64,000 nucleotides of DNA from Pseudomonas baetica (GCF_002813455.1 NZ_PHHE01000001.1:1922001-1986000); one strand, 5' to 3'. Shown: positions 25,401 through 36,011, numbered from the stretch's first letter. The notes: generated from the letters alone by a model not told the origin. Translations and numbers: made by a program.

Positions 25401-28352
25401 ATGGAAGTACGCATCAAGCCGATTTCGGTCGGCACCCTGTTGCTCGCAGTCTCCGTAACCCAGGCGCATGCTCAATACCTGGAGGCCGGTCAGCCCGGCG
25501 ATCCCGCCAGTTGGCGCAGCGCTGAATTCCAGCGCGACTGGGGCCTCGCACGCATGCAGGCTGATCAAGCCTACGCGGCGGGCATCACCGGCAAAGGCGT
25601 GAAAATCGGCGCCCTCGACTCCGGCTTCGATGCCGCCCATCCAGAGTTCGCCACCGAGCGCTATCACCCGGTACTCGCCAACGGCAGTTACGTTGACGGC
25701 TCGCCGTTCAACGTCGACGGCACCCTCAACCCCAACAACGATTCACACGGCACGCACGTGGTCGGCACCATGGGCGCCTCGCGCGACGGCGCCGGCATGC
25801 ACGGCGTGGCCTACAACGCGCAGATCTACGTGGGCAACACCAACAAGAACGACAGCTTCCTGTTCGGCCCCAATCCCGATCCGCGTTACTTCAAAGCGGT
25901 GTACGACGCCTTGGCCGACGCCGGCGTGCGCGCAATCAATAACAGTTGGGGCAGTCAGCCGCCGGATGTCAGCTACCGCACACTGGCCGATCTGCATGCG
26001 GCGTACGCCCAGCACTTCAACAAAGGCACCTGGCTTGACGCGGCGGCCGACGTCTCCCGTCGCGGCGTGATCAACGTATTCAGTGCCGGCAACAGCGGTT
26101 ACCCGAACGCCAGCGTGCGCTCGGCATTACCGTACTTTCAGCCAGATCTGGAAGGCCACTGGCTGGCCGTGTCCGGGCTCGATCAAAGCAATCAGCAGAA
26201 GTACAACCAGTGCGGTCTCGCCAAGTACTGGTGCATCACCACGCCTGGGGCGAAAATCGACAGCACCATCCCCGGCGGCGGTTATGCGATCAAGTCCGGC
26301 ACCTCGATGTCGGCGCCGCACGCCACTGGCGCACTGGCGCTGGTGATGGAACGTTACCCGTACATGAGCAATCAGCAGGCGCTGGAAGTGCTGCTGACCA
26401 CCGCCACGCAACTCGATGGCTCAGTGACCGATGCACCCACCGAACGGCTTGGCTGGGGCGTGGCCAACCTGAACCGGGCAATGCGCGGGCCGGGGCAGTT
26501 GCTCGGGGCGTTTGATGCCAATCTGGCGGCCGGGCAGAGCGATGTCTGGAGCAATGACATCTCCGACAAGGCGCTGATCCAGCGTCAGAGCGAAGACCTC
26601 GCCGAGCACACGGCCTGGCAACAAACCCTGCAAGACAAGGGCTGGCAGAACGGCGTTGCAGCCGGCGCCAGTCAGCAGGATCAGACGGATTACGCCATTG
26701 GCACGGCGCGCGATGCCGCAGCGGCCAACCGGGTGTATCAGGGCAGCCTGATCAAGTCCGGAGCAGGGCGCCTGTTTCTCACCGGGGACAACACTTATCG
26801 CGGGCCGACGACGGTCAACGGCGGTCTGCTGAGCGTCAATGGCTCGCTGGTTTCGGCCGTTACCGTGAACGACGGCGGCACCCTTGGCGGCTCCGGGCGG
26901 ATCGGTTCGCTGACCGCCAACAGCGGCGGCCTTGTGGCCCCGGGCAACTCCATCGGCACCTTGAACGTGGCCGGTGACGTGACCTTCGCCCCAGGTTCGA
27001 CCTACGCGGTGGAACTGTCACCGACCAGCAGCGACCGCATCGTCGCCGGTGGCGCAGCGAACATCAGCGGCGCCACGGTCAGCCTGTCGCTGGAAAACAG
27101 CCCGACGCTGCTCAGCGCAGCCGAAACGCAAAGCCTGCTGGGTCGTCAGTACAACATCCTGCAAGCGGCCGGTGGCATTCAGGGCCAGTTCGGGGTGGTG
27201 CTGCCGGATTACCTGTTCATTGGCGGCAGCCTCGATTACGCCGCCAACGGCATTCAACTCGATATCGAACGCAACGCGACCCCATTCGCCAGCGTTGGCC
27301 AAACGCCGAATCAACGTTCGGTAGCCGCTGCCGCCGAAAGCCTGGGCGCCGGCAATGCGGTGTACGAAAGCCTGCTGTTGTCGGCCGATGCGGCTTCCGC
27401 GCAGCAAGCCTTCCAGCAACTGAGCGGAGAAATCTTCCCCGCACTCGGTTCGATGCTGATCAACGACAGCCGCCAGTTGCGCGATGCCGTGGGCGAACGC
27501 CTGCACGATGCTTCGACAACGCAAAACAACGGCTGGATCAAGGCTCTGGGCGCTTGGGGCACCACGGATTCCGGTCACGACACGGCGGGTTACAGCACAT
27601 CGATCGGCGGCCTGCTCGCCGGTGTTGATGGTGCGCTCGACGAGCAGATCCGTATCGGACTGGTCACCGGTTACAGCGACAGCTCGCTGAGCATGGGCTC
27701 GGGCACGCACTCATCGGCCAAGGTCGACAGCTACCACCTCGGCGCCTACGCCGGGCATGAAATCGGCGCCTGGCGCCTGAGCACTGGCGCGGCCTATAGC
27801 TGGCATCGCGCCGATGTGAAACGCGATCTGCAATACGGCAACGTCAGCGCCAAACAGAAAACCAAGGTTGATGCTGCCACCACTCAAGTGTTCGGTGAAG
27901 CGGCCTATCGACTGCACCTGCAACCGTTGGCGCTGGAGCCGTTCGCCAACCTCGCTTATGTGCATCTGGACAGCGAAGGCTTCACCGAGAAGGGCGACGC
28001 AGCCGCGCTGAAAAGCTCCGGCGATCAGCGTGATGCAGTGCTGAGCACCCTCGGTGTGCGGGCGATCAAGACCTTCAACCTGGCGAATCAGCAGTCACTG
28101 GATGTCAGCGGCCACCTCGGCTGGCAGCACAGCCTGAGCGACATCGAATCTGAACAGCATCTGCGCTTTGCCAGCGGTGGCACGCCGTACTCGGTGGAGA
28201 GTTCAGCACTGGTACGCGATGCCGCGCTGGTCGGCGTGCAGGCCAGTCTGGCCTTGAGCAAGGACGTGCGGGTCAACCTTGATTACAACGGACAACTGGC
28301 CAGTCGCGAGAAGAGCCACGGCGTTGGCTTGAGCCTCAACTGGCAGTTCTGA
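25401..28352 (+). CDS. pspA: Autotransporter subtilisin-like serine protease
   Basis: A 983-residue type Va autotransporter. Order: signal peptide (to AQAHA-like site near residue 24), subtilase S8 passenger with catalytic D73 (GALDSGFD), H116 (HGTHVVG) and S302 ([11 protein letters not shown]), a passenger-associated repeat ([18 protein letters not shown]), a beta-helix linker, and a C-terminal beta barrel of about 260 residues ending in Phe (NWQF). It matches the PspA protein known beside lipA in P. fluorescens. It carries its own translocation domain although it lies downstream of a type I exporter. The ATG at 25401 starts a good signal peptide. Confidence 0.92.
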   Translation: MEVRIKPISVGTLLLAVSVTQAHAQYLEAGQPGDPASWRSAEFQRDWGLARMQADQAYAAGITGKGVKIGALDSGFDAAHPEFATERYHPVLANGSYVDGSPFNVDGTLNPNNDSHGTHVVGTMGASRDGAGMHGVAYNAQIYVGNTNKNDSFLFGPNPDPRYFKAVYDALADAGVRAINNSWGSQPPDVSYRTLADLHAAYAQHFNKGTWLDAAADVSRRGVINVFSAGNSGYPNASVRSALPYFQPDLEGHWLAVSGLDQSNQQKYNQCGLAKYWCITTPGAKIDSTIPGGGYAIKSGTSMSAPHATGALALVMERYPYMSNQQALEVLLTTATQLDGSVTDAPTERLGWGVANLNRAMRGPGQLLGAFDANLAAGQSDVWSNDISDKALIQRQSEDLAEHTAWQQTLQDKGWQNGVAAGASQQDQTDYAIGTARDAAAANRVYQGSLIKSGAGRLFLTGDNTYRGPTTVNGGLLSVNGSLVSAVTVNDGGTLGGSGRIGSLTANSGGLVAPGNSIGTLNVAGDVTFAPGSTYAVELSPTSSDRIVAGGAANISGATVSLSLENSPTLLSAAETQSLLGRQYNILQAAGGIQGQFGVVLPDYLFIGGSLDYAANGIQLDIERNATPFASVGQTPNQRSVAAAAESLGAGNAVYESLLLSADAASAQQAFQQLSGEIFPALGSMLINDSRQLRDAVGERLHDASTTQNNGWIKALGAWGTTDSGHDTAGYSTSIGGLLAGVDGALDEQIRIGLVTGYSDSSLSMGSGTHSSAKVDSYHLGAYAGHEIGAWRLSTGAAYSWHRADVKRDLQYGNVSAKQKTKVDAATTQVFGEAAYRLHLQPLALEPFANLAYVHLDSEGFTEKGDAAALKSSGDQRDAVLSTLGVRAIKTFNLANQQSLDVSGHLGWQHSLSDIESEQHLRFASGGTPYSVESSALVRDAALVGVQASLALSKDVRVNLDYNGQLASREKSHGVGLSLNWQF

Positions 28353-28365
28353 TTGAACGTCCCAC

Positions 28366-28450
28366 TGTAGGAGCTGCCGCAGGCTGCGATCTTTTGACTT
28401 TGATTTTTAAAGGCAAGATCAAAAGATCGCAGCCTGCGGCAGCTCCTACA
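28366..28450. repeat. Inverted repeat (TGTAGGAGCTGCC...GATCTTTTGA type)
   Basis: Arms of about 32 bases at 28366-28397 and 28418-28450 are complementary, around a short AT-rich centre. This dispersed palindrome recurs at 36012, 43056 and 62865. It separates pspA from pspB and could stabilise the 3' end of pspA mRNA. Confidence 0.9.
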
Positions 28451-28515
28451 GGGGGAGATGTTCGCTAGCTGAACACAGACGGATTTTTCGCAACATCATT
28501 AAGGAAGGTCGCTGG

Positions 28516-31500
28516 ATGAATAAGAATAAAACCCCCGCGCAAACGGGTGGCCGCTTTGCCCTGAAAACGCTGACGTGCGCCGTGTTGTGTGCACTCGGTA
28601 CCGCACACGCGGCGTCTTACGTGGAAAACGGTCGCACAGGCGATCCGTCAAGTTGGCGCAGTGCCGAGTTTCAGGCCGACTGGGGGCTGAGGGCCATCGG
28701 TGCCGATCACGCTTACGCCGCGGGCTACACCGGCAAAGGCGTCAAGCTGGGGATCTTCGATCAGCCGGTCTACGCCGCGCACCCGGAGTTTTCCGGCAGC
28801 AATAAAGTCATCACCCTGGTCACCAGCGGCATTCGCGAATACACCGACCCCTACATCCCGGTCAAAGCCGGGGATGCGTTCCGTTATGACGGTTCGCCCT
28901 CGGTCGGCTTCGACGGCAAACTCGGCGCCCACGGCACCCACGTCGGCGGCATTGCCGCAGGCAGTCGAGATGGCGGGCCGATGCACGGCGTAGCCTTCGG
29001 CGCGCAAATCATCAGCGCCGACAACGGCGACCCGGGCCCGGAAGACGGCATCGTTCGCGGCAACGACGGTGCGGTGTACAAGGCCGGTTGGGACGCGCTG
29101 ATCGCCAGTGGCGCGCGGATCATCAACAACAGTTGGGGCATCGGCATCACCGACCGTTTCGACCTCGGTGGCCGCGACCCGGCGTATCCACACTTCACCG
29201 TCAACGACGCGCAAGTGCAGTTCAACGAGATCCGCACGCTGCTCGGCACCAAACCCGGCGGCGCCTACGACGGTGCGATCGCCGCAGCGCGCAGCGGTAT
29301 CGTGACGATCTTCGCCGCCGGCAACGACTACAACCTGAACAACCCGGACGCCATCGCCGGCCTCGGCTATTTCGTCCCGGAGATCGCGCCGAACTGGATC
29401 ACCGTCGCCGCGTTACAGCAGAACCCGGATCTGGCCAGCGCCAATCCGTACATCATGAGTACGTTCTCCTCGCGTTGCGGCTACACCGCGAGCTTCTGCG
29501 TTTCGGCGCCGGGCACGAAAATCTACAGCGCGATCATCGAAGGCACTAACGCCGACAACCTCACCACCGGCTACAAAAATTACAACGGCACCTCGATGGC
29601 CGCACCACACGTGGCCGGTTCCATGGCGGTGCTGATGGAGCGCTTCCCGTACATGACCGGCGATCAGGTCGCCACAGTCTTGCGCACTACCGCCACCGAC
29701 CTCGGCGCACCGGGCATCGACGCCTTGTACGGCTGGGGCATGATCAACCTGCGCAAAGGCATTGATGGCCCGGCGATGTTCGTCACCGAGCAGGATATTC
29801 CTGAAGAGTTCCGCATTCAGGGGGCCTACGGTTCCGGCCAGTTCGTTGCGGATCTGCCAGGCATCGGCGCGATCATTGATCAAGGCAAACCCACCGAACG
29901 CGTGTGCAACGACATCACTTGTGGCCTCGATACCTGGCGCAACGACATTTCCGGTCACGGCGGTTTGACCAAGCAAGGCATTGGTACGCTGGTGATGACC
30001 GGTAACAACAGCTACAGCGGCCCGACCCTGGTCAATCAGGGCCGTCTGGCCATCAACGGTTCGCTCGCTTCGGCAGTGACGGTCAATGACAGCGGGATTC
30101 TCGGCGGTAATGGTCGCATCGGCGCGCTGGCGGTGAAAAGCGGCGGCACCGTGGCACCGGGCAATTCCATTGGCACCCTGAACGTGGCAGGGGATGTGAC
30201 CTTCGAGCGCGGTTCGACCTACGCGGTAGAAGTGTCGCCAACCAGCAGCGACAAGATTGTTGCCGGTGGCAAAGCGCTGATTGATGGCGCCACCGTCAGT
30301 CTGTCGCTGGAAAACAGCCCGACACTACTGACCACCACGCAAGTGAAAAGCCTGCTCGGCACTCAGTTCAACATCCTGCAAGCGGCCGGCGGCATCGAGG
30401 GGCAATTCGGGCAAGTACTGCCGGACTATGCCTTCCTTGGCGGCACGCTGGCCTACTCGGCCGCTGGCATTGAGCTTGAGGTCGGTCGCAACGGTGCTTC
30501 TTTCGCCAGTGTCGGTCTGACGCCCAATCAACGGGCGGTCGGTGCCGCTGCCGAGGCTTTGGGGGCCGGCAACGCGCTGTTCGAAACCCTGCTGTTATCG
30601 CCAAACGCCGCGTCGGCGCAACAAGCCTTCCAGCAGTTGTCCGGCGAAATTCACCCGGCCATTGGCACTATGTTGGTCAACGACAGCCGCTACCTGCGTG
30701 AAGCGGTGGGCGAGCGTCTGCGCGAGCGTGATCTGTTCAACGCTAACGCACCCACCGATGACCGCAGCAATGCCTGGGTCAAGGTCCTGGGTTCGTGGGG
30801 CAAGAGCGATGGCGGGCATAAAAATGCCGACTCCAACAGTTCCATCGGCGGGTTGCTGGCGGGGGTTGACGGTTTGATCGCTGAAGATACGCGCCTGGGT
30901 TTCGTTACCGGTTATAGCGACAGCTCGCTGAGCATGGGCAGTGGCACGCATTCGTCGGCGTCCGTCGACAGCTACCACCTGGGTGCATACCTGGGCCATC
31001 AGATCGATGCATTGCGCTTGACCGCTGGTGCGGCTTACAGCTGGCATCGCGTGGATGTGAAACGTGATCTGCAGTTCGGCGATGTCAGCGGCAAGCAGAA
31101 AACCAAGCACGATGCGGCGACCACCCAGGTGTTCACCGAAGCGGCTTACGACCTGGGCCTGCAACCGATGAATCTGGAGCCGTTCGCCAATTTGTCGTAC
31201 GTACATTTGAACACCGACAGCTTCACCGAGAAGGGTGATGCGGCGGCGCTCAAGGGCGGTGAAGACAACCGCGATGTGGTGCTGTCGACCCTGGGCGTTC
31301 GCGCCAAACGCACCTTCGCGCTGTCGGAAAAACATCAGCTGGAACTGGGCACATCCCTGGGCTGGCAGCACAACCTGAGCGGTGTCGATGCCGACAGCCA
31401 TCTGGCCTTCGCCAATGGCAACAGCGCCTACACCGTGCAGAGTGTGTCGATGGATCGTGATGCCGCGGTGGTCGGCGTGCGCGCCGGGTTGGCGCTCAAT

Positions 31501-31593
31501 CGCGATGTCCGGGTCAACCTGGACTACAACGGGCTGATCGGTTCGAACGAGAAAGACCACGGTGTGGGTCTGACGCTCGACTGGCAGTTCTAA
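28516..31593 (+). CDS. pspB: Second autotransporter subtilisin-like serine protease
   Basis: A 1025-residue paralogue of pspA. Signal peptide ends near TAHAAS (residue 33). Catalytic residues: D82 (GIFDQPV), H139 (HGTHVGG) and S360 (GTSMAAPHVAG). The middle has the passenger repeat (GIGTLVMTGNNSYSGPT), and the C-terminal barrel is almost the same as in pspA (shared [16 protein letters not shown]), ending DWQF. The passenger is more diverged and has an extra segment between D and H (TDPYIPVKAGDAFRYDG), so substrates probably differ. The closely similar C-terminal halves indicate a tandem duplication with later passenger divergence or barrel gene conversion. Confidence 0.92.
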   Translation: MNKNKTPAQTGGRFALKTLTCAVLCALGTAHAASYVENGRTGDPSSWRSAEFQADWGLRAIGADHAYAAGYTGKGVKLGIFDQPVYAAHPEFSGSNKVITLVTSGIREYTDPYIPVKAGDAFRYDGSPSVGFDGKLGAHGTHVGGIAAGSRDGGPMHGVAFGAQIISADNGDPGPEDGIVRGNDGAVYKAGWDALIASGARIINNSWGIGITDRFDLGGRDPAYPHFTVNDAQVQFNEIRTLLGTKPGGAYDGAIAAARSGIVTIFAAGNDYNLNNPDAIAGLGYFVPEIAPNWITVAALQQNPDLASANPYIMSTFSSRCGYTASFCVSAPGTKIYSAIIEGTNADNLTTGYKNYNGTSMAAPHVAGSMAVLMERFPYMTGDQVATVLRTTATDLGAPGIDALYGWGMINLRKGIDGPAMFVTEQDIPEEFRIQGAYGSGQFVADLPGIGAIIDQGKPTERVCNDITCGLDTWRNDISGHGGLTKQGIGTLVMTGNNSYSGPTLVNQGRLAINGSLASAVTVNDSGILGGNGRIGALAVKSGGTVAPGNSIGTLNVAGDVTFERGSTYAVEVSPTSSDKIVAGGKALIDGATVSLSLENSPTLLTTTQVKSLLGTQFNILQAAGGIEGQFGQVLPDYAFLGGTLAYSAAGIELEVGRNGASFASVGLTPNQRAVGAAAEALGAGNALFETLLLSPNAASAQQAFQQLSGEIHPAIGTMLVNDSRYLREAVGERLRERDLFNANAPTDDRSNAWVKVLGSWGKSDGGHKNADSNSSIGGLLAGVDGLIAEDTRLGFVTGYSDSSLSMGSGTHSSASVDSYHLGAYLGHQIDALRLTAGAAYSWHRVDVKRDLQFGDVSGKQKTKHDAATTQVFTEAAYDLGLQPMNLEPFANLSYVHLNTDSFTEKGDAAALKGGEDNRDVVLSTLGVRAKRTFALSEKHQLELGTSLGWQHNLSGVDADSHLAFANGNSAYTVQSVSMDRDAAVVGVRAGLALNRDVRVNLDYNGLIGSNEKDHGVGLTLDWQF

Positions 31594-31599
31594 AGGAGC

Positions 31600-31627
31600 A
31601 CTGGCAGTTCCCCAGGGAACTGCCAGT
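31600..31627 (+). repeat. 13-bp hairpin between pspB and the first lipase gene
   Basis: A perfect stem (31600-31612 with 31615-31627). No T-run follows, so it is more likely an mRNA-stability or processing hairpin than a terminator. Its left arm repeats the bases CTGGCAGTTC that encode the end of pspB at 31581-31590. Confidence 0.7.
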
Positions 31628-31655
31628 CCTGACTTGAAGGAAGAGAGAGCACAAC

Positions 31656-33338
31656 ATGGGACTGTTCGATTACAAAAATGCCGATGGCAAAGCGTTATAC
31701 AGCGACGCGATCGCCCTGACGCTGTACGCCTACACGCCGACCGGGCAAGCCTTGCCGGGCACCGCCTGGAAGCCGGTCACCGCGACGGCGCTGGGTTATC
31801 AGGGCAAGGTTGGGCCGCAGGGCACGTTCTTCGGCGAGAAGGACGGCTTCACCAGCGCCGAGGCTGAAGTGCTGGGCAAGTACGACGCCGCCGGCAAGTT
31901 GATCGGGATCGGCGTTGCCTTTCGGGGCACGGGTGGGCTGGGTTACAGCGACACCTTCGGCGACCTGAAAAACAACCTGCTGGCGGCCATCGGGCCGTCG
32001 GATTACGCGACTGACTACGCGAAAAACGCCTTCGACAATTTGCTCAAGGCTGTCGCGGCGTTTTCCATTGCCCACGGAATCGCGGCCAAGGACGTGCTGA
32101 TCAGCGGCCACAGCCTCGGCGGTCTCGGGGTCAACAGCGTGGCTGAACTCAGCGCGAGCAACTGGGGCGGCTTTTTCAAGGACGCCAACTACGTGTCGTT
32201 TGCTTCGCCGACCCAGAGCAGCACCGGCAACAACGTGTTGAACATTGGGTACGAAAACGATCCGGTGTTCCGTGTGCTCGACGGCACCACGTTCAGTACC
32301 GCATCGATGGGCAAACACGACAAGCCGCACGATTCGACCACCGACAACATCGTCAACTTCACCGACAACTACGCATCCACCGCGCAGAACCTGGTGCCGT
32401 TCAGCATCGCCAATCCGCTGAACTGGTCGGCCCACAGTTCGCTTGGCTATGCCGACGGCTTGAACCGGGTGATCGATTCGACGTTCTACAACCTGACCCA
32501 CAAGGACTCGACCATTGTCGTGTCCGATCTGGAGGAGGCGTCCCGGGGGAAAACCTGGGTCGAGGACTTGGGGCGCAGCGGCGAACCGCACACCGGCAGC
32601 ACCTTCATCATCGGTACGCAAAGCAGCGACTGGCTCAAGGGCGGGGCGGGCAACGACTTCCTTGAAGGCCTGGGCGGCGATGACCGTTTCCGTGATGACG
32701 GTGGCTACAACATCTTGCTCGGCGGCCAGGGTCACAACACCTTCGACTTGCAGAAGCCGTTGCAGAACTTCAGCTTCGCCAACGACGGTGACGGCACCCT
32801 GTACGTGCGCGACGCCTACGGTGGTATCAGCATGACCCGCGACATTGGCGCGCTGGTGAGCAAGGAGTCGGGGTGGAGCAGCAAGGAGATCACCTGGGGC
32901 GTGACGACCAAGGGGTTGACCAATGGCAACGAGCTGACCCAGTACAACCACTCGCTCAGCGGCGACGGCTACGGCAACGCCCTGCACGCCACGGCCGACG
33001 GTGACTGGCTGTTCGGGCTGGGTGGCGACGACAAGCTGGTCAGCGACAAGGGCCATGTGACCTTCGTCGGGGGCGCGGGTAACGACGTGATGACGGCGGT
33101 GGGTGGCAACAACACCTTCCTGTTCAGCGGTGCGTTCGGGTTTGATGCCATCAACGGCTATCAAGGCAGCGACAAACTGGTGTTCATGGGCGTCGAAGGC
33201 GCGGGGCAGGGCTACGACTACAAGCAGCATGCTGCGCAGTCCGGCGGCGATACCGTGCTGAAGATTGGCGAGTTTGCCGTGACGCTGGTTGGGGTCGGAG
33301 TGGCTAACCTGTCGGACGCAAGTTTCGTGTTCGCCTAG
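31656..33338 (+). CDS. pueB: RTX lipase / polyurethanase, 560 residues (PueB-like)
   Basis: A family I.3 lipase secreted by a type I system. The N-terminal domain has the nucleophile motif GHSLGG (Ser153) and the preceding lid and substrate regions; the C-terminal half carries calcium-binding nonapeptides (GGAGNDFLEG, GGDDRFRDDG, GGAGNDVMTA) and ends in the acidic-hydrophobic tail DASFVFA used by AprDEF. There is no signal peptide. It is about 57 residues shorter than the neighbouring lipase, lacking an insert in the first 60 residues; this size matches the PueB type of polyurethanases in P. chlororaphis and P. protegens. The symbol is assigned by length and order. Confidence 0.88.
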   Translation: MGLFDYKNADGKALYSDAIALTLYAYTPTGQALPGTAWKPVTATALGYQGKVGPQGTFFGEKDGFTSAEAEVLGKYDAAGKLIGIGVAFRGTGGLGYSDTFGDLKNNLLAAIGPSDYATDYAKNAFDNLLKAVAAFSIAHGIAAKDVLISGHSLGGLGVNSVAELSASNWGGFFKDANYVSFASPTQSSTGNNVLNIGYENDPVFRVLDGTTFSTASMGKHDKPHDSTTDNIVNFTDNYASTAQNLVPFSIANPLNWSAHSSLGYADGLNRVIDSTFYNLTHKDSTIVVSDLEEASRGKTWVEDLGRSGEPHTGSTFIIGTQSSDWLKGGAGNDFLEGLGGDDRFRDDGGYNILLGGQGHNTFDLQKPLQNFSFANDGDGTLYVRDAYGGISMTRDIGALVSKESGWSSKEITWGVTTKGLTNGNELTQYNHSLSGDGYGNALHATADGDWLFGLGGDDKLVSDKGHVTFVGGAGNDVMTAVGGNNTFLFSGAFGFDAINGYQGSDKLVFMGVEGAGQGYDYKQHAAQSGGDTVLKIGEFAVTLVGVGVANLSDASFVFA

Positions 33339-33345
33339 ATCCAAA

Positions 33346-33434
33346 TGTGGGAGCGAGCCTGCTCGCGAAAGCGATGTGTCAGCAATACAAATGTTGACTG
33401 ACACTCCTTCTTCGCGAGCAGGCTCGCTCCCACA
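33346..33434. repeat. REP doublet between the two lipase genes
   Basis: TGTGGGAGCGAGCCTGCTCGCGAAAGCG at the left and its inverted copy at the right, about 35 bases apart. The rest of the 197-base gap shows no gene. Confidence 0.9.
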
Positions 33435-33535
33435 GTAAAAGCAGTAAGTAGTTTTGAAATGCTCCGGGGCGTCCCCGTGGGGCGCCCTGGCTGTGAGCTA
33501 TCTCTGACAATTCCAACAAAAGAGAGGCAATAGCG

Positions 33536-35389
33536 ATGGGTGTGTATGACTACAAAAATCTCAGTACAACCGATTCCAAGGCGTTGTTCAGTGATGCCAT
33601 GGCGATCGCGCTGTATTCCTACCACAACCTCGATAACGGCTTTGCTGCCGGGTATCAGCACAACGGCTTCGGCCTCGGCCTGCCGGCCACGCTGGTTACC
33701 GCACTTCTCGGTGGTACCGATTCCCAAGGGGTGATCCCCGGTGTTCCGTGGAACCCCGACTCAGAAAAACTCGCCCTCGACGCGGTGAAAAAGGCCGGTT
33801 GGACCCCGATCACCGCTTCGCAACTGGGCTATGACGGCAAGACTGACGCGCGCGGAACCTTCTTTGGCGAGAAGGCCGGTTACACCAGCGCGCAAGTGGA
33901 AATCCTCGGCAAATATGACGCCCAAGGCCACCTCACCGAACTGGGCATTGCCTTTCGCGGCACCAGCGGCCCGCGCGAGAACCTGATCCTCGATGCCATC
34001 GGCGACGTGATCAACGACCTGCTCGCCGCGTTCGGCCCCAAGGATTACGCCAAGAACTATGTCGGCGAAGCCTTCGGCAATCTGCTCGACGACGTGGTGG
34101 CGTTCGCCAGGGCCAACGGCCTCAGCGGTAAAGACGTGCTGGTCAGCGGCCATAGCCTCGGCGGCCTTGCGGTCAACAGCATGGCCGACTTGAGCGGCGG
34201 CAAGTGGGGCGGGTTCTTCAACGATTCCAACTACATTGCCTACGCCTCGCCAACCCAAAGCAGTACCGACAAGGTGCTCAACGCAGGCTACGAAAACGAC
34301 CCGGTGTTCCGCGCGCTCGACGGTTCGACCTTCACCGGTGCCTCGGTCGGCGTCCACGACGCGCCCAAGGAATCGGCCACCGACAACATCGTCAACTTCA
34401 ACGATCACTACGCCTCGACGGCGTGGAACCTGCTGCCGTTCTCGATCCTCAACATCCCGACCTGGATCTCGCACCTGCCGACCGCGTACGGCGACGGTAT
34501 GAACCGGATAATCGAGTCAAAATTCTACGATCTGACCAGCAAGGACTCGACGATCATCGTCGCCAACCTGTCGGACCCGGCGCGGGCCAACACCTGGGTG
34601 CAGGACCTCAACCGCAACGCCGAAACCCACAAGGGCAGCACCTTCATCATCGGCAGCGACAGCAATGACCTGATCCAGGGGGGTGGCGGCAGTGACTACC
34701 TTGAAGGCCGCGCCGGCAACGACACTTTCCGCGACAGTGGTGGCTACAACGTCATACTCGGCGGGCAGGGCAGCAATACGCTGGACTTGCAGAAGTCGGT
34801 GAACAGCTTCGACTTCGCCAATGACGGCGCCGGCAATCTGTACATCCGCGATGCCAACGGCGGGATCAGCATCACCCGCGACATCGGCGCCATCGTCACC
34901 CGGGAGCCGGGTTTCCTCTGGGGGTTGTTCAAGGATGACGTGACCCACAGCGTCACGGCCAGCGGCTTGAAGGTCGGTAACAATCTCACGGCCTACGAGT
35001 CGAGCGTGAAGGGCGGCAGCGGCGCCGACACGCTCAAGGCACATGCCGGCGGCGACTGGCTGTTTGGTCTGGATGGCAACGATCACTTGATTGGCGGCGC
35101 GGGCAACGACGTGTTTGTCGGCGGTGCCGGCAATGACCTGATCGAGTCGGGGGGCGGGGCGGATACGTTCCTGTTCAACGGTGCGTTTGGGCAGGACCGG
35201 GTGGTCGGTTACACGTCCAATGACAAACTGGTGTTTCTCGGCGTGCAGGGTGTTTTGCCGGCGGAGGACTTCCGCGCCCATGCCGCGACCGTTGGACAGG
35301 ATACGGTGCTGACGTTTGGCAACGACTCGGTGACGTTGGTCGGGGTGTCGCTGAATAGCCTGAGTACTGATGGTGTTGTGATCGCCTGA
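33536..35389 (+). CDS. lipA: RTX lipase / polyurethanase, 617 residues (LipA/PueA)
   Basis: The full-length family I.3 lipase; 617 residues is the classic size for P. fluorescens lipA/pueA and the MIS38 lipase. The nucleophile is Ser207 in SGHSLGG, as in that family. RTX nonapeptides follow (GGGGSDYLEG, AGNDTFRDSG, GGAGNDVFVG, GAGNDLIESG) and the tail DGVVIA is the type I export signal. It hydrolyses triglycerides and often polyester polyurethanes. The last gene of the exoenzyme cluster, it has its own ribosome site (AGAGAGG) after a REP pair. Confidence 0.93.
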   Translation: MGVYDYKNLSTTDSKALFSDAMAIALYSYHNLDNGFAAGYQHNGFGLGLPATLVTALLGGTDSQGVIPGVPWNPDSEKLALDAVKKAGWTPITASQLGYDGKTDARGTFFGEKAGYTSAQVEILGKYDAQGHLTELGIAFRGTSGPRENLILDAIGDVINDLLAAFGPKDYAKNYVGEAFGNLLDDVVAFARANGLSGKDVLVSGHSLGGLAVNSMADLSGGKWGGFFNDSNYIAYASPTQSSTDKVLNAGYENDPVFRALDGSTFTGASVGVHDAPKESATDNIVNFNDHYASTAWNLLPFSILNIPTWISHLPTAYGDGMNRIIESKFYDLTSKDSTIIVANLSDPARANTWVQDLNRNAETHKGSTFIIGSDSNDLIQGGGGSDYLEGRAGNDTFRDSGGYNVILGGQGSNTLDLQKSVNSFDFANDGAGNLYIRDANGGISITRDIGAIVTREPGFLWGLFKDDVTHSVTASGLKVGNNLTAYESSVKGGSGADTLKAHAGGDWLFGLDGNDHLIGGAGNDVFVGGAGNDLIESGGGADTFLFNGAFGQDRVVGYTSNDKLVFLGVQGVLPAEDFRAHAATVGQDTVLTFGNDSVTLVGVSLNSLSTDGVVIA

Positions 35390-35415
35390 TGTTGATGGGG
35401 TGCCGGTAAGGGCCC

Positions 35416-35491
35416 TTTCGCGAGCAGGCTCGCTCCCACAGGGGATTTGTAAACGACACAGATCCAGTGTGGGAGCGAGCCTGCTCGCGAA
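35416..35491. repeat. REP pair in reversed (outward) orientation
   Basis: Here the arm order is opposite to the other doublets: TTTCGCGAGCAGGCTCGCTC comes first (35416-35440) and TGTGGGAGCGAGCCTGCTCG second (35468-35491). The remaining part of the 35390-35630 gap shows no gene. Confidence 0.85.
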
Positions 35492-35630
35492 GAACGATAA
35501 CTCGGCTTTAAAAGTGACTCATAAGCCACGACCTGACTCAAACCCCTGCGAAAACAGCAAATGCGGCCTAAAGCCAGCACGTGCGCACACGTTCTATAGC
35601 TAGCCGCCATTGAGTACAGGAGATTCAAAC

Positions 35631-36005
35631 GTGAAAGGTTTCAAGAGGTCTGTCGGGGTTGTGGGACTGGCGCTGTTATCGGCCAATGCCTGGGCCGATC
35701 TGCCTCAAAGCTCGATTCTGAGCCGTTACGGAGTGACCACCGATCAACTGCCCAGCCCGGCCAAAACCGAGGCGGTGGAACCGGTCGAAGAGAAAAGCCT
35801 TTTTCAGATTCAGCCGGAACAGCCGTTCGTGACCTTCCGGCTGGGCGACGATAAAAAGCCGCAACCTACCGGCAATCTAAGCATCGACCGTATGGCGCAG
35901 CAGGACTATGAACGTTGCCAGCGCTTGCAGGGCGAAGTCGCCCGGCGGGGTGGAACGTCCTTGCGTTGCGACGGCAGCATTCCAGGCATGCCTGTCAATC
36001 AATGA
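35631..36005 (+). CDS. Small exported protein of unknown function
   Basis: Not recognised. The GTG at 35631 follows TACAGGAG by eight bases and starts a clear signal peptide (MKGFKRSVGVVGLALLSANAWA, cleavage near residue 22). The mature part of about 100 residues is polar, with a proline- and glutamate-rich stretch (PAKTEAVEPVEEKSLF), a single pair of cysteines (ERCQRLQGEVARRGGTSLRC), and no TM segment. It probably resides in the periplasm. It is not clearly part of the lipase operon, being separated by a REP pair. Confidence 0.75.
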   Translation: MKGFKRSVGVVGLALLSANAWADLPQSSILSRYGVTTDQLPSPAKTEAVEPVEEKSLFQIQPEQPFVTFRLGDDKKPQPTGNLSIDRMAQQDYERCQRLQGEVARRGGTSLRCDGSIPGMPVNQ

Positions 36006-36011
36006 TGTTTT

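Noticed and set aside
31695..33404. A 569-codon minus-strand frame opposite the first lipase gene
   Set aside because: Shadow of the RTX lipase; repetitive low-information product.
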